Shown piece after piece: positions 1 through 5,104 of a stretch of DNA of 5,104 bases. The notes under the pieces were generated by a model, which was given only the letters and a program-made list of their open reading frames with translations, searched no databases and had not been told where the DNA came from. Numbering within the stretch: the stretch's first letter is position 1; each line of letters starts with the position of its first letter. Both the position numbers and the translations under genes were made by a program. The DNA comes from Bryobacterales bacterium (GTDB taxonomy: Bacteria > Acidobacteriota > Terriglobia > Bryobacterales > Bryobacteraceae), in assembly GCA_025462985.1 (NCBI GenBank), contig JAOAPP010000699.1, forward strand, positions 1 to 5,104, written 5' to 3'.

Positions 1-1307
1 CGATTCTTATCCTGGCCGGCTTTGCCGGAATTGCCGTGTGGCTGAGCGATTCGTGGAAGATTGGCCTGTATTTCATTGCCGGGCTGGCGGCAAGTCTCGT
101 GATTCTCACCGGGGTGGCGGCGCTGCTGCTCGCAGGGTTGCGGAGGGTTGTGCGACTGTGGAGCGCTCGGCTGCCTCAGTCATTCCGGCATGGCTTTGCC
201 AATCTGTACCGGCCGGGAAACCAGGCACGTTCGGTCCTGGTGGCGCTGGGAGTTGGAGTGATGTTCACGCTGAGCACGTATCTGCTGCAGCGCACCGTTC
301 TCCGGGAGGTGCAGAGCGAAGGGCCGGGTCGTGAGGGAAACCTGTTTCTGCTGGATGTCAGGAAATCGGCTGAAGTGTCGCAACTCATCGAATCGCAGCC
401 TGGCGTGACGAGCAAGGTGGAACTGGTGGGGTATATCGTTGCCAAGATGCTGACTCGGAATGGTATCTCCGCCGATGGTTGGAAGCTTCCCAAAGAGCGG
501 CGGAACCAGTTGGGAGCAGTGCGAATTACGACAGCGGACGGATTGCCCGATAGCCTGCAGCTAGCGGGCGGCAGATGGTGGCCGGCCTCCAGCCAAGAGC
601 CGTCCCTGGCGATTTCGGATGAGGCTAAGAGAAACTTTCGCCTGGAACTGGGCGACAAGGTGGGCTTTCAGATCGCCGGGCACACGGTCAATGCGCCGGT
701 GGTGGCTGTGTTCCATCGGGAGGCGAGGGCTCCCGTGCGTTATGACCTGGTGTTTCCGCGTCGGGCGCTGGCCGGGTATCCGGTCGTGTTCTATGGCGCG
801 GTGCATGTAGATCCCGACAAGATTCCGGCGCTGGAGGAGGTGCTGTTCGAGCGTTTTCCGACCGTGACCGTCATGAATCTTGCGGACGTGCTGAGGCGGA
901 TCCAGGAAGCGGTGGATCAGGTGGCCTTAGTCGTTCGGTTTCTGGCCCTGTTTGCGATTGGGGCGGGAGTCATTATCCTTTGTTCGAGCGTGGCGGGGAC
1001 GCGGTACCGGAGAATTCGCGAAGTGGCCATCCTCAAAACGCTCGGCGCTACGAGGGGATGCATCACGGGAATATTTTCGATTGAGTTTTCGATTCTGGGC
1101 GGGGTGTCGGGCGCAGTCGGCGGAGTGCTGGCGAACCTGTTTACCCGGATCGTTGCCGAGAAGTTCATCGATGCGTCGTTCAAGTTCGACTGGGCGTCGC
1201 TGGCGATTTGTATCGTGCTGACCGCTTGTCTCGCCAATATCGCCGGGTGGCTGGCAAGCGCCAGAATCCTGGATCAGAAGCCGCTTGAGGTGCTGCGCAG
1301 CGAGTGA
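1..1307 (+). CDS. FtsX-like ABC transporter permease, C-terminal half (5' partial)
   Basis: Inner-membrane permease subunit of an ABC exporter of the MacB/YbbP (COG3127-like) group, which would work with a separate ATPase to move or extract lipids, lipoproteins or peptides; the substrate cannot be read from the sequence. The reading frame is already open at base 3 and hydrophobic from its first codon, so the GTG at 36 is internal and the true start lies upstream; 434 residues are visible. In visible-residue numbering, membrane segments lie near 1-14, 20-46 and 76-96. An extracytoplasmic domain spans about 100-300. The closing FtsX domain has helices near 307-330, 353-385 and 400-426. The FtsX signature RYRRIREVAILKTLGATR sits at about 334-351, and the second-half opening 'RHGFANLYRPGNQARS' at 62-77 is typical of two-domain YbbP-like permeases of ~800 residues. 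It ends normally in TGA. No partner ATPase is in the window. Family assignment is firm; the specific role is unknown. Confidence 0.92.
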   Translation, partial: ILILAGFAGIAVWLSDSWKIGLYFIAGLAASLVILTGVAALLLAGLRRVVRLWSARLPQSFRHGFANLYRPGNQARSVLVALGVGVMFTLSTYLLQRTVLREVQSEGPGREGNLFLLDVRKSAEVSQLIESQPGVTSKVELVGYIVAKMLTRNGISADGWKLPKERRNQLGAVRITTADGLPDSLQLAGGRWWPASSQEPSLAISDEAKRNFRLELGDKVGFQIAGHTVNAPVVAVFHREARAPVRYDLVFPRRALAGYPVVFYGAVHVDPDKIPALEEVLFERFPTVTVMNLADVLRRIQEAVDQVALVVRFLALFAIGAGVIILCSSVAGTRYRRIREVAILKTLGATRGCITGIFSIEFSILGGVSGAVGGVLANLFTRIVAEKFIDASFKFDWASLAICIVLTACLANIAGWLASARILDQKPLEVLRSE

Positions 1308-1418
1308 GTCACAAGGATTCGCGCGCACTGTGGTCGGCGCTAAGTCGTGAATGTGCAAGAGTTAGAGTGAATCGTTGCCGCGGCAGGCGTCCGTGTCGGA
1401 GCGGTACCGAGTACATTT

Positions 1419-1715
1419 TTGAACGTGGCGGATTGCAGCGACAAACATCCAATCGACTTCGGCGGGACGGCAAAACTGCCTGTTGCGCAGTGGATTTCCC
1501 TGACGGCGTTAGTGGTGACGCTGGCCTTTAACCTGAGCGCCCGGTTCTCCGCGAGCGACCGAACCGCGAATGATCTTGCCAAACTGCAGACCGACGTTGC
1601 CGAGATGCGGAAGCAGATGGCGAATCGGGACGATTTGAAGGAGATGTCGCAAGTGGTGGGACGGCTGGAGATTCAGGTGGCGACGTTGAGCGACCGGCTT
1701 GAGCGACAGAAGTAA
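1419..1715 (+). CDS. Small membrane-anchored coiled-coil protein, hypothetical
   Basis: I do not recognise a named family. The 98-residue product has a short polar N-terminus, one clear membrane helix at about residues 22-41 (VAQWISLTALVVTLAFNLSA), then a charged helical tail. Hydrophobic residues in the tail fall on a 3-4 heptad spacing: L53, L56, V60, M63, M67, then after a stutter L73, M76, V80, L83, V87, L90, L94. This predicts a short coiled coil on one side of the membrane, probably cytoplasmic, and suggests an oligomeric or scaffolding protein. The start is uncertain: the frame has a stop at 1368-1370 and no ATG before the helix. TTG at 1419 or GTG at 1425 are the only options, with only a weak CGAG Shine-Dalgarno-like element seven bases before the TTG. 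It lies 111 bp after the permease on the same strand, but a functional link is unsupported. The organised TM plus heptad pattern favours a real gene over chance. Confidence 0.55.
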   Translation: MNVADCSDKHPIDFGGTAKLPVAQWISLTALVVTLAFNLSARFSASDRTANDLAKLQTDVAEMRKQMANRDDLKEMSQVVGRLEIQVATLSDRLERQK

Positions 1716-1886
1716 GACGGGACCGCCAAATCCAACTGCGGGCTCGATACATATCCGGGTTCGGCCTTCCGGCTGACGCGGTGGAACGAGCAGCGACAGC
1801 GGTTTCCGGCGAGATGGTCTCTCCCCAAGTGCCGTGCGACGCACCCCAGCGGCGTGGTCTTTTGGTGTCTGCTCTCGACTATATAA

Positions 1887-2414
1887 CCAGTTCACACGAA
1901 CAGGTTTGCTCGTTCTCTTGGGACCCGTGAAGGTTCTGCAATCGAACTCACGATCAGCGACGAAACGCGGCCGGCTGTACCGCCGCAACAGATCAGTGAT
2001 GAGGTGCAGTGCGTTCTGCATAGTGAAACTTTCAGGAGTTCGGAGGTGTAGCGGCACCTGCTCGAATATCTGGTGAACTGTTTCTTCAGCGGCAGAAACG
2101 AAACTGACGGAGTACTACATCGACGAGGGGGCTGATGCGGAGCTAATCTTAAGCATCCCCAAAGGAAGCTACGGGCTGACTTGCATCCGCGCAAGACTGC
2201 TCCAACTGCGGTGAATGCGCCCTTGTTGTTGACTACTTCGGAAAGCATACTGCCGGCGGGAACGCACGAAGCGATCCCGGTAGAGGAATCAAAGACGGGC
2301 CGGTATGTGAAATTCGGTATAGCGTCGGGCACGGCAGCTTTGGTGTTGGTCCTTCTTGGGCGGATCGCTCGATTCGGAGATGCATGCCGCCACCGGCGAG
2401 CCGAGTTCGCCTAA
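1887..2414 (+). pseudogene. Broken winged-helix DNA-binding/transmembrane regulator
   Basis: Three fragments in different frames line up with the N-terminal part of a CadC-like regulator type that is common in Acidobacteriota: a winged-helix domain, one membrane helix, then a sensory or TPR/TolB-like domain. Fragment 1 (1887-2048, continuing past a stop to about 2105) reads AIELTISDETRPAVPPQQIS, then a helix ending FRSSEV; an in-frame TAG at 2049-2051 is followed by RHLLEYLVNCFFSGRNET. Fragment 2 (2101-2181, shifted frame) reads KLTEYYIDEGADAELILSIP then KGSYGLT, the end of the wing region. Fragment 3 (2181-2414, shifted again) begins LHPRKTAPT and contains a membrane helix near 2307-2360 (VKFGIASGTAALVLVLLG). 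Compared with my knowledge of the family, about 40 residues (the LKEYTI...VR segment) are missing between fragments 1 and 2. One base appears lost near 2182, and everything after the membrane helix is gone. No ATG, GTG or TTG precedes the first fragment in frame. Non-functional by all appearances. Confidence 0.75.
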
Positions 2415-2431
2415 TGAGATCGACACCTACG

Positions 2432-2458
2432 CCACCACCGGTGAAGTGGTGGGGTTTT
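2432..2458 (+). terminator. Stem-loop with short T-run, weak terminator candidate
   Basis: A perfect 7-bp stem, CCACCAC (2432-2438) with GTGGTGG (2446-2452), encloses a 7-base loop and is followed by GGTTTT. The T-run is only four bases and begins two bases after the stem, so intrinsic termination would be weak. It lies just after the broken regulator ends and before the receptor remnant. It could equally be a chance inverted repeat. Confidence 0.25.
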
Positions 2459-2462
2459 CGAG

Positions 2463-2804
2463 GTGACGCGCATGCTGGCCGCCTTCGGCCAAGGCGCTCG
2501 AGCGAAGCACGGCGGACTGGGAAGCGCGTCTCAGCTTCCCGGGCAGAACACGTTCGGCAATTACCCGGTGAACGCGCTTTACGGTCCGCACTTCATCAAT
2601 CAAGACCTTTCGCTGGCGAAGGTTTTCAGCATCACCGAGAAGTTGAGATTTACGCGGCGCACAGATGCATTGAACGCCTTCAATCACACGAACCTCGGGT
2701 TGCCGAACGCGAACGTCACGGATCCATTTGCCGGGCAGACCACATCGCTGGCGTCCGGGTATAATATGCGGCGGCTGCAGTTCAGCGGGCAGATAGGATT
2801 CTAG
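2463..2804 (+). pseudogene. C-terminal remnant of an Oar-like TonB-dependent receptor
   Basis: The open frame begins at GTG 2463, but recognisable receptor sequence starts near 2535 (LPGQNTFGNYPVNALYGP). It continues through FINQDLSLAKVF, ITEKLRFTRRTDALNAFNHTN and LGLPNANV to the final strand MRRLQFSGQIGF. This matches the last strands of the outer-membrane beta-barrel in the large acidobacterial receptors with an N-terminal carboxypeptidase-regulatory-like domain. Those receptors are usually about 1,000-1,200 residues; only about 90 remain, with no signal peptide, plug domain or TonB box. The terminal phenylalanine and alternating aromatic pattern of the last strand, the signal recognised by the BAM machinery, are intact. 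The first ~24 codons (VTRMLAAF...) do not look like receptor. The stop (2802-2804) lies seven bases before the oxidoreductase start, so the two probably once formed an operon. A short surviving peptide could still be translated but would lack a secretion signal. Confidence 0.85.
2476..2504. repeat. Two small palindromes at the remnant junction
   Basis: TGGCCG (2476-2481) pairs perfectly with CGGCCA (2486-2491) around a CCTT loop. Three bases further on, CGCTCGAGCG (2495-2504) is a perfect 10-bp palindrome. The following bases (about 2508-2530, GGCGGACTGGGAAGCG and on) have the look of a non-coding dispersed repeat rather than codons of the receptor, whose recognisable similarity begins only near 2535. 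The palindromes are directly visible; the dispersed-repeat reading is inference. Confidence 0.4.
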
Positions 2805-2811
2805 GTACGAG

Positions 2812-4053
2812 ATGGAACAAAATAACCGACGGGAGTTTCTCCGGAAAGCGACCAGCATTGCTTCCTCAAGCGCGATTTCCATGACCGCCGCCTCTTATTC
2901 ACGGGTGCTTGGCGCGAACGACAGCATCAGTCTGGGGCTGATCGGCGCGGGCGACCGCGGCACGCATGACATGACCCTGTTCATGAACCGGCCTGAAGTA
3001 CGCGTAATGGCGGTATGCGACGTGTACGGAGCCCACATTGACAGGGCAAAGAAAAGAGCGACAGAGGCGACGGGCTTCGATGATCATCGCAAGGTGCTAG
3101 ACAGGAAGGACATTGACGTAGTCCTGATAGCCACGCCGGATCACTGGCATTCGGCAATCGCGATCGACGCGCTGAACGCGGGCAAAGACGTGTACGTCGA
3201 GAAGCCTTTGACGCGAAAGATCGAAGAGGGTCCGCAGATCGTGAAGGCGGCGCGGGAGAACAAGCGAGTATGCCAGGTCGGCATGCAGCAGCGCTCGGCG
3301 AAGCACTACCTCGAGGCGAAGGAGAGGTACTTCGACAACGGCAAGATCGGAGCGGTGACGCTGGCGCGCACCTGGTGGTATGGAAATGCCTGGCACCTTC
3401 GCAAAGCTCCGGCGGAATTTCAGAACCTGCCCGCCGATCTTGACTGGGCGCATTTCCTAGGGCCGCTGAAGTGGCGCGATTACGATCCGCAGCAATATTA
3501 CAACTGGCGCGCTTACCTGGATTTCGGCGGCGGCCAGGTGACTGATCTGTTTACGCACTGGATCGATGTCGTTCACATGTTCATGAGAAAGGATGTGCCG
3601 TTTTCCGCAGTTGCCGCGGGCGGCGTGTATCACTATCAGGACGGACGCACGGCGCCCGATACCATTAACGTGCAGTTGCAGTACGCGGCGCCGAACCCAT
3701 TTACAGCGACCTTTGAAGCAACTCTGGTGCCCGGCATCAAGGGAGAAGCGATCGAGATGTGCGGAACGGAGGGCCGGCTGTGGATCGACCGTTCGCGATA
3801 TGAATGGTACCCGGTTGGCTCGAAGGAGCCGGCTGAAGTAGTAAGGGCGGAAGTGCTGCCCAACATCAACGATTCGCTAACGCAGGACCATGTGGACAAC
3901 TTTCTGGCGTGTCTCAAAACCCGAGCGCGCCCGAACGGGGATGTATTGATTGGCCATCGGTCGGCGCAGGCGTCGCATTTGGGAAATCTTTCGTATGAGC
4001 AGCGACGACGGATCGATTTCGATACGGAGCGGGAAGAAATTTTGCCGCTTTAG
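2812..4053 (+). CDS. Tat-type Gfo/Idh/MocA family oxidoreductase
   Basis: NAD(P)-dependent dehydrogenase or oxidoreductase of the glucose-fructose oxidoreductase/inositol dehydrogenase/MocA superfamily, most likely acting on a sugar or sugar derivative; the substrate is not readable. The 413 residues are full length for the family. A twin-arginine signal is present (NRREFLRK at residues 5-12, then a weakly hydrophobic Ala/Ser-rich stretch to about 35), predicting folded export to the periplasm, as in Zymomonas glucose-fructose oxidoreductase. The Rossmann motif GAGDRG is at 45-50 and ATPDHWH at 107-113. The family EKPLT motif at 130-134 supplies the catalytic Lys131. The C-terminal domain holds GGGQVTDLFTHWID (239-252), whose D245 and H249 are the usual active-site acid and histidine. 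ATG 2812 is chosen because it places the twin-arginine motif correctly; upstream only a weak AGG (2803-2805) serves as a ribosome site, with AGGA further away at 2795-2798. The gene follows a receptor remnant by seven bases and converges with a TPR gene. It appears intact. Confidence 0.95.
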   Translation: MEQNNRREFLRKATSIASSSAISMTAASYSRVLGANDSISLGLIGAGDRGTHDMTLFMNRPEVRVMAVCDVYGAHIDRAKKRATEATGFDDHRKVLDRKDIDVVLIATPDHWHSAIAIDALNAGKDVYVEKPLTRKIEEGPQIVKAARENKRVCQVGMQQRSAKHYLEAKERYFDNGKIGAVTLARTWWYGNAWHLRKAPAEFQNLPADLDWAHFLGPLKWRDYDPQQYYNWRAYLDFGGGQVTDLFTHWIDVVHMFMRKDVPFSAVAAGGVYHYQDGRTAPDTINVQLQYAAPNPFTATFEATLVPGIKGEAIEMCGTEGRLWIDRSRYEWYPVGSKEPAEVVRAEVLPNINDSLTQDHVDNFLACLKTRARPNGDVLIGHRSAQASHLGNLSYEQRRRIDFDTEREEILPL

Positions 4054-4511
4054 GAGTGGCTGCCAAGCTTCTTTTTTGCTTCTTTAGCGAGCTTGCTGTC
4101 CGGGGCCATTTGGATCACCTTTGTGAAAGCGGCTCGCGACCTCGGCATGTTTTTCAGCTTCTCTTCCGCTTCGCCCAGCTTGAAATAGGCCTCTGCGGAG
4201 TTCGGGTTGTACTTTGTCGCATCTTCGAAGCGGCCAGCAGCGGCCCGGTAGCCGTTCGGTTTGCGCTGCCGCATATAGAAGTTTCCGACTCGAATGTTGC
4301 GCTCGGCTTCCAGCGGATCGAAGGGATAGATCTTTGGCTTTACGGACTCGTCTTCTTCGGGCGGAAGAGCTTCGTCTGGCGGCCGTTGGCCGTTCTTGGC
4401 AGGCGTAGAGGCGGTTCCGGTATCCTGGGGTGGCGGTTGGGCTGTCCGAGGGAGCGAAACAAAGGCGAAAAAGATGCCCAACAGACAAGCAAGACCGCAT
4501 TTGCGTGTCAC
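4050..4511 (-). CDS. Secreted TPR-repeat protein
   Basis: A 153-residue exported protein of unknown specific role. Residues 1-24 form a signal peptide: VTRK, hydrophobic core GLACLLGIFFAFVSL, then PRTA before likely cleavage at Q25. The two cysteines (5, 9) sit too early for a convincing lipobox. Residues 25-60 are a Pro/Glu/Asp-rich linker. From about 65 to 150 lie tetratricopeptide-type helices: a first pair around AERNIRVGNFYMRQRK and YRAAAGRFEDATKYNP (N102-P103), and a second around AEAYFKLGEAEEKLKN and RAAFTKVIQMAPDSK, with canonical A/G/Y and NP/AP spacing. The fold resembles the small BamD-like or periplasmic TPR proteins that assist envelope assembly, but it is too short and generic to assign to one. 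The start is GTG at 4511-4509, with no Shine-Dalgarno sequence but a strong promoter-like element directly upstream. It is divergent from uvrC across 33 bp and converges with the oxidoreductase with overlapping stop codons. Confidence 0.87.
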   Translation of the reverse strand: MTRKCGLACLLGIFFAFVSLPRTAQPPPQDTGTASTPAKNGQRPPDEALPPEEDESVKPKIYPFDPLEAERNIRVGNFYMRQRKPNGYRAAAGRFEDATKYNPNSAEAYFKLGEAEEKLKNMPRSRAAFTKVIQMAPDSKLAKEAKKKLGSHS

Positions 4512-4545
4512 AATAGAAGTATAGCCGCCAAGTTATAGCTGCCAA
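4512..4545 (-). promoter_or_regulatory. Sigma70-like promoter for a leaderless TPR-gene mRNA
   Basis: On the minus strand TTGGCA (4545-4540, five of six matches to TTGACA) is followed by a 16-base spacer (4539-4524) and TATACT (4523-4518, five of six matches to TATAAT). Six bases later comes the GTG start codon (4511-4509). The usual -10 to +1 distance puts transcription initiation at or next to the GTG, which agrees with the missing Shine-Dalgarno sequence. The -35 overlaps the first base of the uvrC start codon. The hexamers are seen directly; activity and the start site are inferred. Confidence 0.55.
4518..4545. repeat. Tandem 14-bp imperfect repeat in the divergent intergenic region
   Basis: On the minus strand the unit TTGGCAGCTATAAC (4545-4532) is followed at once by TTGGCGGCTATACT (4531-4518), identical at 11 of 14 positions. 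On the plus strand the same DNA carries two TATAGC boxes 14 bases apart (4520-4525 and 4534-4539), the second ending five bases before the uvrC ATG, so weak -10-like elements also face uvrC. I found no convincing plus-strand -35. The repeat may be a duplicated promoter core or a binding site for a dimeric regulator. Confidence 0.5.
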
Positions 4546-5104
4546 TGGAACTACGGGAAAAAGTTGCGCAGCTTCCCACTCAGCCGGGTGTTTACCTCTA
4601 CAAAGACGGATCTGGAACGGTTCTCTACGTCGGGAAAGCGAAGAATCTTCGCAGCCGAGTCAGAAGCTACTTCAACGAAGACCGCCTGGCCGAAGCCAAA
4701 ACCGGAAGCCTGATCGCCGAGGCTCGGGACATCGCCTTCATCGAGGTCCACAACAACAAAGAGGCTCTTGCGCTTGAAAACAACCTGATCAAGCAGTACA
4801 AGCCGCGCTTCAACATCCTTCTTCGGGATGATAAGACCTACCCTTACATCAAACTGACGAACGAGAAGTACCCGCGCGTCTACGTGACGCGGCGCGTGTG
4901 GAAGGACGGCTCAACCTACTTTGGGCCTTACTTTCCGGGCAATCTGGCGCATCGCCTGATGCACTTCATCAACCGCCACTTCCTGGTGCCTTCCTGCCGC
5001 ATCGGCTTCTCGCGTAAGCACACCCATCCCTGCCTGCAGTTCCATATTCACCGCTGTCTGGGACCATGCGTCCAGGGACTGACGAGCGATTCGACCTACG
5101 CTGA
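4545..5104 (+). CDS. uvrC: UvrC excinuclease subunit, N-terminal part (3' partial)
   Basis: Nuclease subunit of the UvrABC nucleotide-excision repair complex. It binds the UvrB-DNA pre-incision complex and cuts on both sides of a lesion in the cytoplasm. The visible 186 residues hold the GIY-YIG domain that makes the 3' cut: GVY at 15-17, YVG at 28-30, and the expected catalytic set Y28, K31, R38, Y42 and metal-binding E78 (EALALENNLIKQYKPRFN). Next come KTYPYIKLT (97-105) and YFGPY (125-129). Four cysteines follow, C151, C163, C171 and C175, whose 12-8-4 spacing equals that of the iron-sulfur cluster ligands described for E. coli UvrC. The UvrB-binding, RNase H-like and helix-hairpin-helix parts lie beyond the window. 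ATG 4545 fits the usual start, about ten residues before the LP.(K/Q)PGVY motif; there is no clear Shine-Dalgarno sequence. It is transcribed divergently from the TPR gene. Nothing is unusual in the visible portion. Confidence 0.98.
   Translation, partial: MELREKVAQLPTQPGVYLYKDGSGTVLYVGKAKNLRSRVRSYFNEDRLAEAKTGSLIAEARDIAFIEVHNNKEALALENNLIKQYKPRFNILLRDDKTYPYIKLTNEKYPRVYVTRRVWKDGSTYFGPYFPGNLAHRLMHFINRHFLVPSCRIGFSRKHTHPCLQFHIHRCLGPCVQGLTSDSTYA

Larger units (their letters stand above)
1716..2811. other. 1.1-kb stretch without an intact gene (gene-remnant zone)
   Basis: No frame on either strand in this interval encodes a recognisable full-length protein. From 1716 to about 1886 I see nothing convincing beyond a weak hairpin at 1761-1776 and an isolated TATATAAC at 1880-1887 with no well-placed -35. 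From about 1887 to 2414 lies a decayed winged-helix/TM regulator. From about 2415 to 2530 is a non-coding-looking junction with small inverted repeats. From about 2532 to 2804 is the C-terminal tail of a TonB-dependent receptor. No transposase, terminal inverted repeat or target-site duplication was found that would explain how the pieces were joined. Confidence 0.7.

Noticed and set aside
36..38. GTG as the start of the permease gene
   Set aside because: The same frame is open back to base 3 and encodes a membrane helix (ILILAGFAGIA) there; the family has a whole additional domain upstream, so this GTG is internal.
1761..1776. Hairpin TCGGCC-TTCC-GGCTGA as a terminator after the small gene
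   Set aside because: Only six pairs including one G-U, with no T-run, and it lies about 45 bases past the stop codon.
1880..1887. TATATAAC as a promoter -10 for the regulator remnant
   Set aside because: The nearest TTGGTG (1862-1867) is only 12-14 bases away, too short a spacer, and no other -35 fits.
2049..2182. Programmed frameshifting or stop-codon readthrough in the regulator
   Set aside because: There is no slippery heptamer or recoding context, and about 40 conserved residues are missing, so decay is the simpler explanation.
1892..2332. A 146-codon minus-strand open frame
   Set aside because: It is antisense to the three regulator fragments, has a Ser/Cys/Arg-rich composition, no recognisable domain and no ribosome site.
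2384..2764. A 126-codon plus-strand frame with an ATG start
   Set aside because: It overlaps the receptor remnant in another frame; its Arg/His/Pro-rich composition is typical of a shadow in GC-rich DNA.
2427..2882. A 151-codon minus-strand frame across the receptor tail and the oxidoreductase start
   Set aside because: It spans two clearly coding regions on the other strand and shows no domain features.
4056..4538. A 160-codon plus-strand frame opposite the TPR gene
   Set aside because: The minus-strand product has a signal peptide and TPR pattern; the plus-strand translation is Arg/Cys/Phe-rich and matches nothing.

Overview
The window looks like a piece of an Acidobacteriota chromosome (Bryobacter/Solibacter-like). 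This is inferred from the kinds of protein present: a YbbP/MacB-type FtsX permease, the tail of an Oar-like TonB-dependent receptor, a winged-helix/transmembrane regulator of the sort that is abundant in that phylum, and a Tat-type Gfo/Idh/MocA oxidoreductase. No rRNA or other phylogenetic marker is present to confirm it. No tRNA, rRNA, CRISPR array, transposase or phage gene was seen.

Layout. Positions 1-1307 hold the C-terminal half of an ABC-transporter permease whose start lies upstream of the window. About 110 bases without a gene follow, then a small probable membrane-anchored coiled-coil protein (1419-1715, non-ATG start). From 1716 to 2811 there is no intact gene. That stretch holds a broken winged-helix/TM regulator (about 1887-2414, with a nonsense codon, an internal deletion and a frameshift), then a short segment with three small inverted repeats, then the last ~90 residues of a TonB-dependent receptor (to 2804). 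Seven bases later an intact Tat-type oxidoreductase begins (2812-4053). It meets tail-to-tail, with overlapping stop codons, a minus-strand gene for a secreted TPR protein (4050-4511). A divergent intergenic region of only 33 bp separates that gene from uvrC, which starts at 4545 and runs off the right edge.

How the parts fit. The left half reads as an accessory segment that has decayed by truncation. The receptor tail and the oxidoreductase probably belonged to one nutrient-uptake/sugar-modification operon, of which only the enzyme remains intact. The right end is conserved housekeeping DNA repair. The divergent TPR/uvrC start region is the most interesting regulatory point: a good sigma70-like promoter places the predicted transcription start at the GTG start codon, implying a leaderless mRNA, and it is built from two near-identical 14-bp units. 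I found no convincing undescribed multi-gene system; most of the window is ordinary.
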